Source: Lactuca virosa
Lineage: Eukaryota; Streptophyta; Magnoliopsida; Asterales; Asteraceae
DNA: 64,000 nt
Direction: 5' to 3'
Assembly: GCA_928212115.1 (NCBI GenBank)
Contig: CAKMRJ010005634.1
Span: 127,560,215 to 127,624,214, forward strand
The notes under the pieces are model-generated. The model had not been told where the DNA came from. It saw only the letters and a program-made list of their open reading frames with translations, and made no database searches. The translations under genes were made by a program, and so were the position numbers. This document shows positions 23,854-34,215 of this stretch, piece after piece. Numbering within the stretch: the stretch's first letter is position 1; each line of letters opens with the position of its first letter.

Positions 23854-24735
23854 GAAACAAATGGCCTTCAGTGATAATTGGAGGAAATGGATTCATGGAT
23901 GTCTATCGTCCTCTAAAGCATCAATTTTGGTTAATGGAACACCCACCGAAGAGTTTTCTATTACGAAAGGTGTGAGGCAAGGTGATCCGTTGTCTTCTTT
24001 TCTATTTATTATAGCCATGGAGGGTTTAAGTATAGCTATCAAAAGTGTTTGTCAACAATCCCTGTTTAAAGGTATACAACTGCCTAACAATGGGCCCTGT
24101 CTCACACACTTGTTATATGCAGATGATGCCATTTTCATTGGAAAATGGGACAAATGTTGTATAAAAAATTTGGCTCGCATTCTGAAATGCTTTCATATTA
24201 GCTCGGGACTGAAAGTTAATTTCCATAAGTCAAGATTGTTTGGAATTGGAGTGACTGAAGATGAACTGGAAGAGCAAGCAAAGATTATTGGTTGCTTGAA
24301 ATGAGTGTTCCCATTCTTATACTTAGGTGTTCCGGTAAGGGCAAATTTGTCCCTAAAAAAGAATTTGAGACCAGTAATAGAAAAATTCCAATCAAGCTTA
24401 TCTTATGGAAAGCCAAAACACTGTCATTTGCAGGGCATCTCACACTTGTGAAGTCGGTACTAAACAGTCTCCCCACATATTATTTCTCTCTATTTAGGGC
24501 ACCTCATCGTGTGATTGAAGATCTTGAGAAATTAAGGCGCAAGTTCTTGTGGGGCGATGATGACTCGAGGAAAAAAATTCATTGGGTGTCATGGTCTAAG
24601 ATAATAATGGATAAAAAAGAAGGAGGTTTGGGCGTTGGGTCCTTAATGGCACAAAACCTGGCACTTCTCACTAAATGGTTTTGGAGACTCAAAAACCGAG
24701 ACAAAGAGCCTATGGAAAGAATGTATCATGAGTAG
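23854..24735 (+). pseudogene. L1-type LINE, C-terminal RT fragment (second copy)
   Basis: It continues the RT begun at 18,486-19,210: KQMAFSDNWRKWIHGCLSS, GVRQGDPLSS, YADDAIF, GLKVNFHKS, then SFAGHLTLVKSVLNSLPTY and KKIHWVSWSKI...GGLGVGS. One frameshift occurs at about 24,300. It ends shortly after LTKWFWRLKNR, so the 3' end of the LINE with its zinc-finger region and tail is missing. Confidence 0.87.
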
Positions 24736-24811
24736 GGCTGTAAACAAACCAAACGAACACGAAACAAGGTCTTGTTCATGTTCGTTCGTTTAAGTTAGCC
24801 GAACAACAAAC
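24733..24811. repeat. Short terminal fragment of an unclassified repeat (second copy)
   Basis: Same fragment as 2,596-2,673: starts TAGGGCTGTAAACAAACC and folds back internally. It ends GAACAACAAAC against the Copia-2 LTR. Confidence 0.5.
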
Positions 24812-25607
24812 TGTTGGATTAGTGTCTAAGTCCGTAACTATATTTGGTATGTACTTGACCCGAGTGTGCATGGTCCTTTTGGGTTGCCTTCACCAAAGCA
24901 ACTTGACAAGGTAATTTGATATGAGAGAGAAGATATTATGGTTTATTAATATATTATAAGAATAATATATTAAAGGAGAAATCATATTTATTTAATTAGT
25001 ATTAGTCATAAATTAATTAGGAATTAATTTGGTGACTAAAAGAGATTAATTAAATAAAGGGGTATAAACTGTCAAATGTGTGATAGTTGAGTTTTGGGCT
25101 GGGAAACCTAATGGACTAAGGGGGAACGAAATTATGATGAGGGATCATCATATTTTCGTCCAAGGGCCTCATTCCAGAAGGTTCCTTGGGCTGCTTGGTG
25201 GCTAAGCTATCCATTAGGGTTTAGACTGAAACCCTAGCACCCTACAGTATAAATAGATGCCCTATGCTTCAATTTTAGGCCACTTGATTCCAAGGGAAAC
25301 CCTAGGGCCGAAATTAGCATCCTTCCCCTCTCTCTCTTAATTGCCTTCTTGCTTCAAGGTGTTTGTGAGCCATTAGAGGCACTACAATTGTGGTGCTTGC
25401 TTTCAAGAGTTCAAGAGATCAAGGAAACTAGTTGTTATTGCAATATAACAACAAAGGTATGTCTTCTACACTTCTATATGATTTTCGAAAATTATAGAAG
25501 CATGCTAGGGTTTATTTTGTGTTCATATAGTTGTATGTCTTATAGTGAAAACATAGATCCAATTAGGGTTGCATGCACACATAGGATTGTTTGTATAAAA
25601 CCTATCA
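24812..25607 (+). repeat. Copia-2 5' LTR
   Basis: It begins TGTTGGATTAG and ends CCTATCA. It contains TATAAATA at 25,248-25,255 and, downstream of it, a consensus splice donor at 25,456/25,457. Confidence 0.95.
25248..25255 (+). promoter_or_regulatory. Copia-2 TATA box
   Basis: TATAAATA in the 5' LTR, the likely core promoter of the genomic RNA. The same box is in the 3' LTR, where it could drive read-out into Copia-3. Confidence 0.7.
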
Positions 25608-25621
25608 GTGGTATCAGAGCC
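25608..25621 (+). promoter_or_regulatory. Copia-2 primer-binding site (tRNA-Met)
   Basis: GTGGTATCAGAGCC directly follows the LTR. TGGTATCAGAGC is the standard complement of the plant initiator tRNA-Met 3' end. Confidence 0.9.
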
Positions 25622-26508
25622 TTTGGTTTTTGTTTTCAATTTGATTTGATACATATTATGAATTTGACAAATTAGGGTTTATGGCAAGTAAACCCTAAGG
25701 CTTGGTGGTTTTCGAAAATAGGGTTAAGAAACCCTAGTTGGCGATTTTTTGTAGGGTTCTTAAACCTTTTTGCCTAGCCTCCAAATTTCGAAATTAGGGT
25801 TATGAAACCCTAGGGATTTCGAAAATCCCTTGCCCCCCAAGACAAGATCCCAAAATTTTAGGGATTTGGATAATGCCATCTTTGTGATTATCAACTTAAT
25901 TGTTTAAACTAGATAATTGAAGATCTTGAATTATCCTTTCCATAAATTTCGAAATCTAGGGGATAAAAAGGATTAGGATAAATTAATTGTTTAATTTTAT
26001 GATAATCCTTCATGATTTAATAATTTAAATTAATTGTTTAATTTTGATAATTATTAAATCAAAGATTTTTGGTGTTTAAAATTTTAAATTAAATTGTCTA
26101 ATTTTCGAAAATTTTAAATGCAACAAAGACACTAGTATTTTAAAATGTTTTAAAATACACCCTTATACAATTATGATATTATAAGATTAATTATTATATA
26201 TATGTATAAGAATAAGCTAGTCTTATCGCTAGTAGGCCTCATTCACGAAGCCAGTCTATAAGGTGGGTATAAGGTTGCTGCCTATAAAATGGCGCTTAAT
26301 GGATGTACACTCACATCTACCGCTTGCTTGACTGGTGGAGGGTCGTTAGCCGAACGGATAGGATAGGGCACTTAATTCCTCATTATAAGTATAATGGAAA
26401 TATTAAAGTAACTACATTGTTTTACAAATTCCCACTCTTAGTTACTTTAGGGTAAAATGTGAAAATGATGCTATTCCATGGAATTACACTTTGTACCCCT
26501 GTCAAACG

Positions 26509-26542
26509 TTAGTGGAGCGTGCGTGGTTAACCAGCACACTAA
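26509..26542 (+). other. Leader hairpin 1 of Copia-2
   Basis: The outer stem TTAGTG/CACTAA encloses the core GAGCGTGCGTGGTTAACCAG. Within it TGCGTGG and CCAGCA form an inner stem with one bulge. The same hairpin is at 4,367-4,400. Confidence 0.7.
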
Positions 26543-26591
26543 TTTGGGATTGACATTGGTGACAAAGGGTGGCTCGATGTCTTATCATAGA

Positions 26592-26625
26592 TCAATGGAG
26601 CGTGCGTGGCTAACCAGCACATTGA
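26592..26625 (+). other. Leader hairpin 2 of Copia-2
   Basis: It has the same core as hairpin 1 with one change (GGCTAACC), but the outer stem is TCAATG/CATTGA. Stem bases differ on both sides while pairing is kept. The same hairpin is at 4,450-4,483. Confidence 0.7.
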
Positions 26626-26991
26626 TTAGGTGATGAAGACATTGAGTGCACCATGATGATTCGCATGGTTATTCACAAACTTGTTTGCGATCCTCGGCAT
26701 CCCAGTCGCAAATTTGAAGTGCATATCGAGATTTAAACATGCCATTGAAATGTTCAATGAATCTCAAAAGAAATCTAGGAATTTTCAAATACATTTAAAA
26801 CTTAACCTCTTTCGTTTTTCATGGTGAAAATTAGTGAATCGTCATTCACTTACCTTCAAATTATTTACTTTTAGATTACGGCATCCCTTTTCTAAGTTGT
26901 AAATAATGTTGTTGGATCCTAGCCCTAATTTCTCATGTGGGTGTTTAATTAGGGATTCATTCTAATCAAACTTTGTTCCTTTCTATTTCAG

Positions 26992-29900
26992 ATGTCAAAC
27001 GCAAACGCAAACAACAACACTTCTGGGTCATTCTCGTTGATGAACCTGTGTCAAAAAGTGACATTTGATGGCTCGAACTTCAACGAGTGGATGAGATACA
27101 TTCGCATGATAACTCGTTATGAGGACAAAGAATATGTCCTAGACGAGAAGCTTGAAAGGATCAACCCAGAAGAAGCTACTCCTGAAGAGATGGCCGCCTT
27201 TGAGGCCCACGAGCGTGATGCAACGAAAGTTCATTGCATCATGTTGGCCACCATGAACCTCGAACTCCAAAAGTCCTATGAGGACATGTATCCATATGAG
27301 ATGCATCAAGATTTGCTGGACAGGTACCACCAGAGCGCGAGGCAAGAGCGCTATGAGATCATCACCAACATGATCACCGCTAAGATGGGGAGTGGAGAAT
27401 CCCTAACTGCTCATTTGCAAAGAATGCAAAGATATGTTGATCGTCTTCTCAAACTTAATGTTAAGTTTGATGAGGATTTGGCTATCGACATCATCCTCCA
27501 CTCCTTGCCTTCCTGCTACAGCCAGTTCAGAATGACCTACCACATGAATAAGGAAGAGGTCACCCTAAGTAAGCTTCAAGGGCTCCTGAGGACAGCTGAG
27601 AGCAACCTCAAGGACAAATCTATTGCATCATCCTCTACTGTAACTGCTCCTGTGTTGGCAATTGGCCAAGGAAAGGGAAAGAAGAGGAAGGCTCCTTCCA
27701 AGAGCCACCATAAGGGTAAGACCCAAGATGGTTCCTCTTCTAGTGGAACCAAAGCAGGTTCTATTAAGCCCTCTTCTGACCCCAAGGAAGCAGAGTGCTT
27801 CTATTGCCACCAGAAGGGCCACTGGAAACGAAGCTGCCCTAAATATCTGCAAGATATTAAGGATGGGAAGATAAAGCCCACCTTTGCAGGTATGTATTTA
27901 ATTAAATCTAATAACTCATCATTTGCTACTTCATGGGTTCTTGATACAGGGTGTGGTTACCACATTTGTTCTGATATGCAGGGCCTAAAAAGAAGTAGGG
28001 AAGTGGAGCATGGAAGGATAAGCTTGATCATGGGAAACAAGAAGTCTTCACCAGTAACCAAGATCGGAGTTTATTCCTTAGTGTTGAGTAATGGGTTAGG
28101 ACTAGATTTAAATAATTGTTGCTATTCGCCAGATATGGCAAGGAACATCATTTCTTTTCATGGTTTATTTAGACAAGGTTTCAGATATTCATTTGATAAT
28201 AGTAATGGTTCTATTAATGCTTATTTGAATGGTGTTTTTTATTTCAATGCATTACCTTGTAATGGGATTTATGAATCTGTGTTAGTTATTGACAATTTAG
28301 GAAATGATGTTTTGAATATTGATTCGTCCACAAGTTTGGACAAAGCATGCTTGTGGCATTGTCGCCTTGGCCATGTTAACAAGAAACGCATAGCCCAACT
28401 CCAAAAGGATGGAGTCTTGGAGTCATTCGACCTTAGGGACGATGACGTGTGTGAGTCTTGTTTGCTTGGGAAGATGACCAAGTCACCCTTTACTGGCACA
28501 TGTGAAAGGGGTGAGGGTGTATTGGATCTCATACATACAGATGTATGTGGACCCTTTAGATCCACCACAAGGGACGCTTGTCGCTTCTACGTGACTTTTA
28601 CAGATGATTATAGCAGATATGGATATATCTACTTAATCAAGCAGAAGTCAGAAACCTTTGAAAAGTTCAAAGAGTTCAAGAATGAAGTAGAGAATCAGTT
28701 GGGCAGGAAAATCAAGATGCTTCGATCTGATCGAGGGGGAGAGTACCTAAGTCTTGAGTTTCACGACTATCTGAAAGAGTGTGGAATAGTTTCACAATTG
28801 ACGCCTCCTAGAACGCCACAATTGAATGGTGTGGCTGAGAGACGTAATCGAACCTTGTTGGACATGGTTCGCTCTATGATGAGTCGTGCTTCGTTACCAA
28901 TCTCATTCTGGGGGTATGCCTTGGAGACTGCCGCCCATATCCTTAACTTAGTTCCCACCAAGAAGGTTACCAAAACACCTCACGAGATGTGGACAGGGAA
29001 AGCTCCCTCGTTAGCACATATCAAGGTTTGGGGTTGTGAAGCTTTCGTAAGACGAGAGACTCACGACAAGCTAGAACCTCGTAGTGAGAAGTGTTATTTC
29101 ATCGGCTATCCACAGAAGTCTTTTGGTTATCTCTTCTATAGACCAAATGACAATGTTGTCTTTGTTGCTAGGAGAGGGGTTTTCAGAGAAAGAGAACTCA
29201 TAAGCCAAGAAGACAGTGGGAGTCAGATTGACCTTGAAGAGCTTCAAGAGTCAGGAGAAGAAGGAACCTCTGACACTGGCATGCAACCTGAGGAGGAAAC
29301 TCCTGTTGAACCTATTGACCAGTCCTTACCTCTTAGACGTTCAAGTAGAGTTGTTGTTCCACCCCAGTTTTATGGTTTCCATATTACTACTGACGGGGAT
29401 ACGTTTATTAGTGATAGTACACTAGTAAATTTGGACGAACCTAACAGCTACAAGGAAGCCATGGCAGGCCCAGAGTCTGTTAAATGGAAAGAGGCAATGG
29501 ATAGCGAGATTCAGTCCATGTATGACAACCAAGTTTGGAATTTGGTTGACAATGTGCCAGGTCGTAAGACGGTCGGGTGCAAGTGGATCTTCAAGAAGAA
29601 GACAGACATGGATGGGAAAGTGCACACTTATAAAGCGCGATTGGTCGCGAAGGGCTTTACTCAAACTCCTGGAGTTGACTATGATGAGACCTTCTCACCA
29701 GTTGCGAAAATAAAGTCTATTAGGGTAATGCTTGCGATAGCTGCGTTTCATGATTATGAAATTTGGCAGATGGACGTAAAAACCGCTTTCCTAAATGGGA
29801 AGTTGGCTGAGGATGTTTACATGAATCAGCCAGAGGGTTTTGTCGATGCAAAGCATCCAAATAGAGTGTGCAAGCTTGAGAAATCCATTTATGGATTAAA

Positions 29901-31017
29901 GCAAGCGTCTCGCAGATGGAATCTTTGTTTTGACGAGAAGGTCAAAGAGTTTGGTTTTCTGCGAAATGAAGATGAGTCATGTGTATATGTCAAGGCCAGT
30001 GGGAGTATAGTGAGCTTCCTCGTATTGTATGTCGATGACATACTACTCATAGGAAACGACATCCCAACATTGCAGGAGGTCAAGTCCTGGCTTGGGAAGT
30101 GTTTCGCTATGAAGGACCTCGGAGAGGCTGCATATATTCTGGGAATAAGGATAGTGAGAGACAGAAGTAAGAGACTGATAGGACTCAGTCAGGATACATA
30201 CTTGGAAAGGGTACTAAAACGTTTTAGTATGGAAAATTCCAAGAAAGGGGAGTTACCAATCCAATGCAATACCAAACTGAGTAAGACTCAGAGCCCGAGT
30301 ACAGAGGCAGAAATAGCTGATATGAGCCGAGTACCTTACGCTTCCGCAGTTGGCTCAATTATGTACGCTATGACCTGTACTCGCCCTGATGTGGCTTTCG
30401 CTTTGAGCATGGTCAGCAGATATCAAGGGAATCCTGGTAGGGCACATTGGATTGCTGTCAAGAATATTCTTAAGTACCTACGAAGGACTAAGGAATGGTT
30501 TCTAGTCCTGGGTGGGAGTGATGACTTAAGGGTGCGAGGGTACAGTGACGCTAGTTTCCAGACAGATCGGGATAATTACCGATCGCAGTCGGGCTGGGTC
30601 TTTACCCTGAATGGAGGAGCAGTGACTTGGAAAAGTTCCAAGCAAGAAACCGTAGCTGATTCAACGTGCGAATCAGAGTACATTGCGGCAAGCGAGGCGT
30701 CAAAGGAGGCTATATGGTTGAAGAACTTCATTGGAGACCTTGGAGTTGTGCCATCCATAAAGGAGCCCATGGAAATTTTCTGTGATAATGAAGGAGCGGT
30801 TGCCTTAACCAAGGAACCAAGGGATCATGGCAGATCTCGACATATCGACAGGAAATACCATTTTATTAGACATCGGGTAGAAGAGGGACTCCTCGTTGTG
30901 AAGAGGGTATCGTCAGAAGATAACCCAGCAGATCCCCTCACGAAGGGACTGAGTAGGGTTAAACATTTGCAGCACGCTAGGAGCGTAGGGCTGAAGGACG
31001 ATATTAGTTTAGATTAG
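26992..31017 (+). CDS. Copia-2 gag-pol polyprotein, intact
   Basis: A 1,341-residue Ty1/copia polyprotein of normal length. Domains in order are: gag (about 1-265), CCHC zinc knuckle CFYCHQKGHWKRSC (269-282), aspartic protease DTG (318-320), pre-integrase region with LWHCRLGH (about 453), and integrase with catalytic D517, D580 and E616. The 35 residues between the last two give the DD35E pattern. A linker follows, then reverse transcriptase (about 850-1,090, motif A QMDVKTAFLNG and YVDD at 1013-1016), and RNase H (from GYSDAS at about 1,184 to DNPADPLTKG). The ATG follows a splice acceptor directly. No internal stop or frameshift is present, while the copy at 4,848-8,876 has six. I did not assign it to a named copia lineage. 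Confidence 0.95.
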   Translation: MSNANANNNTSGSFSLMNLCQKVTFDGSNFNEWMRYIRMITRYEDKEYVLDEKLERINPEEATPEEMAAFEAHERDATKVHCIMLATMNLELQKSYEDMYPYEMHQDLLDRYHQSARQERYEIITNMITAKMGSGESLTAHLQRMQRYVDRLLKLNVKFDEDLAIDIILHSLPSCYSQFRMTYHMNKEEVTLSKLQGLLRTAESNLKDKSIASSSTVTAPVLAIGQGKGKKRKAPSKSHHKGKTQDGSSSSGTKAGSIKPSSDPKEAECFYCHQKGHWKRSCPKYLQDIKDGKIKPTFAGMYLIKSNNSSFATSWVLDTGCGYHICSDMQGLKRSREVEHGRISLIMGNKKSSPVTKIGVYSLVLSNGLGLDLNNCCYSPDMARNIISFHGLFRQGFRYSFDNSNGSINAYLNGVFYFNALPCNGIYESVLVIDNLGNDVLNIDSSTSLDKACLWHCRLGHVNKKRIAQLQKDGVLESFDLRDDDVCESCLLGKMTKSPFTGTCERGEGVLDLIHTDVCGPFRSTTRDACRFYVTFTDDYSRYGYIYLIKQKSETFEKFKEFKNEVENQLGRKIKMLRSDRGGEYLSLEFHDYLKECGIVSQLTPPRTPQLNGVAERRNRTLLDMVRSMMSRASLPISFWGYALETAAHILNLVPTKKVTKTPHEMWTGKAPSLAHIKVWGCEAFVRRETHDKLEPRSEKCYFIGYPQKSFGYLFYRPNDNVVFVARRGVFRERELISQEDSGSQIDLEELQESGEEGTSDTGMQPEEETPVEPIDQSLPLRRSSRVVVPPQFYGFHITTDGDTFISDSTLVNLDEPNSYKEAMAGPESVKWKEAMDSEIQSMYDNQVWNLVDNVPGRKTVGCKWIFKKKTDMDGKVHTYKARLVAKGFTQTPGVDYDETFSPVAKIKSIRVMLAIAAFHDYEIWQMDVKTAFLNGKLAEDVYMNQPEGFVDAKHPNRVCKLEKSIYGLKQASRRWNLCFDEKVKEFGFLRNEDESCVYVKASGSIVSFLVLYVDDILLIGNDIPTLQEVKSWLGKCFAMKDLGEAAYILGIRIVRDRSKRLIGLSQDTYLERVLKRFSMENSKKGELPIQCNTKLSKTQSPSTEAEIADMSRVPYASAVGSIMYAMTCTRPDVAFALSMVSRYQGNPGRAHWIAVKNILKYLRRTKEWFLVLGGSDDLRVRGYSDASFQTDRDNYRSQSGWVFTLNGGAVTWKSSKQETVADSTCESEYIAASEASKEAIWLKNFIGDLGVVPSIKEPMEIFCDNEGAVALTKEPRDHGRSRHIDRKYHFIRHRVEEGLLVVKRVSSEDNPADPLTKGLSRVKHLQHARSVGLKDDISLD

Positions 31018-31839
31018 ATAGGTAGGAAACTTGTAATGGATGATCATGTATTCAACATTTGATGATTAAATAAAGGTGTGTTATTTATAAGAAAGCTTCT
31101 ATCTTGTGTTGATTATTTATCTATTGTTTCAATTTTGCATGTTTTGACTTCCTGAATAATAAGATTATTCGAACAGTCCACAATCGTTCATATGTTGGAA
31201 GTAGATATGAAGGAAGATTGTCATAAATTTGTTTGTAGATTGTCTGAAAAGTTTTAGACATAGCAAAGGTTTGCTGCAAAGTTTATGAGTGCTTATGAAA
31301 TTTGTATTGAGCATTGGAATAGACCCACACTTGCTGGTATCACTTCATGAATGTTATCACAAGTGATCGCAAGATGATAATATCATATAATCTTTAAACC
31401 TAGAGATATGGTTATTGTTTGCTAGTTGATTATACATTGATAATGCGAAAACGCATCAGTAACTTGATGTTATAAAACACATTATTGTGTGTGGTTTAAC
31501 TAGTAAATGATAAAGGCATATTAGTCGACGTTTTTCTGTTCCTTTTATTCTATGAGAATAAAAGCGATATCTTGGCCACTTGATGATTTGGTTTGACTTA
31601 TGTGTCGGGCCCGGTCAGGATGAAGTTGATGTGTTCAACTGAGTTCTATGTCGAACAAATCAGAGATCAAGAAATAAAATGCTAAACAATAAGTATTGTT
31701 AGCATGATATCTAGAACAGAGGATTATACGATCCCTTATCTGAAGGACAGATTATTGGTCAGAGTTGACAGCGGCTATTGAAAGCTACGATTGCTAATCG
31801 GATACGGAAGTCATATGTGAGATGTGGTTACTAGACTTA
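31018..31839 (+). other. Copia-2 3' noncoding region
   Basis: About 820 bp lie between the stop codon and the polypurine tract with no reading frame. Two strong hairpins occur: CTTTTATTCT/AGAATAAAAG (31,542-31,564) and ATGCTAA(A)CAATA/TATTGTTAGCAT (about 31,679-31,704). It is longer than in most copia elements, where the LTR follows within tens of bases. Confidence 0.7.
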
Positions 31840-31853
31840 TCCAAGTGGGAGAC

Positions 31854-32649
31854 TGTTGGATTAGTGTCTAAGTCCGTAACTATATTTGGTATGTACTTGA
31901 CCCGAGTGTGCATGGTCCTTTTGGGTTGCCTTCACCAAAGCAACTTGACAAGGTAATTTGATATGAGAGAGAAGATATTATGGTTTATTAATATATTATA
32001 AGAATAATATATTAAAGGAGAAATCATATTTATTTAATTAGTATTAGTCATAAATTAATTAGGAATTAATTTGGTGACTAAAAGAGATTAATTAAATAAA
32101 GGGGTATAAACTGTCAAATGTGTGATAGTTGAGTTTTGGGCTGGGAAACCTAATGGACTAAGGGGGAACGAAATTATGATGAGGGATCATCATATTTTCG
32201 TCCAAGGGCCTCATTCCAGAAGGTTCCTTGGGCTGCTTGGTGGCTAAGCTATCCATTAGGGTTTAGACTGAAACCCTAGCACCCTACAGTATAAATAGAT
32301 GCCCTATGCTTCAATTTTAGGCCACTTGATTCCAAGGGAAACCCTAGGGCCGAAATTAGCATCCTTCCCCTCTCTCTCTTAATTGCCTTCTTGCTTCAAG
32401 GTGTTTGTGAGCCATTAGAGGCACTACAATTGTGGTGCTTGCTTTCAAGAGTTCAAGAGATCAAGGAAACTAGTTGTTATTGCAATATAACAACAAAGGT
32501 ATGTCTTCTACACTTCTATATGATTTTCGAAAATTATAGAAGCATGCTAGGGTTTATTTTGTGTTCATATAGTTGTATGTCTTATAGTGAAAACATAGAT
32601 CCAATTAGGGTTGCATGCACACATAGGATTGTTTGTATAAAACCTATCA
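31854..32649 (+). repeat. Copia-2 3' LTR
   Basis: 796 bp, the same length and apparently the same sequence as the 5' LTR. It is preceded by the polypurine tract AAGTGGGAGAC. Confidence 0.95.
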
Positions 32650-34051
32650 GGAACCTGTCAACCCAAATGATAAACCAAGATACAAAGCTCGGTTAGTAGC
32701 TAAAGGCTACAGTCAGATTCCTGGTATTGATTACACTGACATTTATTCCCCAGTTGTCAAACATACTTCCATTCGTGTGTTGTTGGGGTTGGTTGCTTCT
32801 AACGATTTTGAGTTAGAACAACTTGATGTCACTACAGCTTTCCTAAATGGTGAGCTTGAGGAAGAGATTTTTATGCAACAACCTGAAGGTTTTGTAGTTC
32901 CTGGAAAGGAGAACTACATATGCAAGTTGAACAAATCTCCTTATGGCCTCAAGCAGTCTCCTAGACAATGGTACAAGAGGTTCGATTCTTTCATGACCAG
33001 TCACAAATTCAGCAGGTGCACCTATGATAGCTGCGTTTATTTTAAGAAAGGTGACAATGGTTCAAAGATCTACTTACTCTTGTACGTGGATGACATGTTG
33101 ATTGCAGCGAAAGATATGAAGGAGATTCAGAAGTTAAAAGACCAGTTGAAAGCTGAATTTGAAATGAAGGACTTAGGAGCTGCCAAAAAGATTTTAGGTA
33201 TGGAAATTATTCGTGACAGGAAGTCTAGGATCTTGCATCTTTCTCAGAAAAGTTATATTGAGAAAGTCCTAAGACGCTTCAGTATGCACGAAGCAAAGTC
33301 TGTCAACACACCTTTTGCAGCTCATTTCAAGCTATCATCCGCTTTGAGTCCTACTAATGAGACTGATATGGCTTACATGACACGTGTTCCATACTCTAGT
33401 GCTGTTGGATCTTTGATGTATGCTATGATCTGCACGCGCCCTGATTTGGCTTATGCTGTTAGCATGGTTAGTAGATACATGGCGAACCCGGGGAAAGAAC
33501 ACTGGAAAGCAGTACAGTGGATTTTTCGTTATTTACGTGGTACGTCTTCTATGTGTTTACGTTTTGGTAAATCTAACACTGGGGTGTTCGGATATGTTGA
33601 TTCAGATTATGGCAAAGATTTGGATAAACGAAGATCAATTACAGGATATGTGTTTACTCTAAATGGTTGTGCTGTTAGTTGGAAAGCCCAGTTACAGTCT
33701 ACAGTTGCCCTGTCTTCTACCGAGGCAGAGTACATGGCGATTACAGAAGCAGTTAAGGAAGATATCTGGTTGAAGGGGTTATTTGGAGAACTCGATGATA
33801 GAATAAAGGTGACCATAGTTTTCTGTGACAACCAGAGTGCTATCTTCTTGAGTAAAGATCAAATGTTTCATGACCGAACTAAGCATATTGATATTCGTTA
33901 TCATTTTGTGCGGGATATCATTGAAAAAGGCGATTGTGTTGTGGACAAGATTCATACAGATTATAATCCCGCTGATATGTTCACTAAAAGTCTTCCTATA
34001 GCCAAGTTCAAATTATGTTTGGACATGGTGGGTGTTTCTGATCGCAGTTGA
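32650..34051 (+). pseudogene. Copia-3 pol, RT-RNase H part (5' truncated)
   Basis: It is an open copia frame beginning at the Copia-2 LTR junction, with no start codon of its own. RT shows KARLVAKGYSQIPGIDYTD, QLDVTTAFLNGELEEE and YVDDMLIA. RNase H shows GYVDSDYGKD, STEAEYMAI, FCDNQSA, HDRTKHIDIRYHF and YNPADMFTKSL. The family is different from Copia-2: its right end is a different LTR at 34,216. Gag, protease, integrase and the 5' LTR are absent from the window. The frame is uninterrupted, so truncation looks recent. Confidence 0.9.
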
Positions 34052-34215
34052 GCCTGAAGGCTCGTAGGTGGAGGAAGTATTATTTATTTTTTCGGAAACA
34101 ATTTTTTCTCTATATAAAATTGCAGGTTCTTATGGAAGTTTTAGAGTTTGATGAGCTATAGGTTTTGACTAATCGTAAAGCATGACTTGCTTAATTTTGA
34201 TGTCAAGGTGGAGAT

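Larger units (their letters stand above)
25457..26991 (+). other. Predicted leader intron of Copia-2
   Basis: A donor AAAG|GTATGT in the LTR (GT at 25,457-25,458) and an acceptor TTCCTTTCTATTTCAG ending at 26,991 fit plant consensus well, and the acceptor abuts the gag ATG at 26,992. Splicing would remove 1,535 bases, including the PBS and the twin hairpins, and bring the start codon near the cap. Unspliced RNA would remain as template for reverse transcription. The many upstream ATGs in the leader make the spliced form the more plausible messenger. This is a prediction with no RNA evidence. Confidence 0.6.
24812..32649 (+). mobile_element. Copia-2: complete Ty1/copia element with matching LTRs
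   Basis: The two LTRs (24,812-25,607 and 31,854-32,649) are each 796 bp and I found no difference between them by eye. A tRNA-Met PBS follows the 5' LTR. The leader is 1.4 kb, gag-pol is a single open frame, and an 836-bp noncoding 3' stretch precedes the polypurine tract AAGTGGGAGAC. All parts needed for autonomous transposition are present. The flanks are LINE and short repeat on the left and Copia-3 pol on the right. The 5-bp flanks (CAAAC and GGAAC) do not match. Confidence 0.95.
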
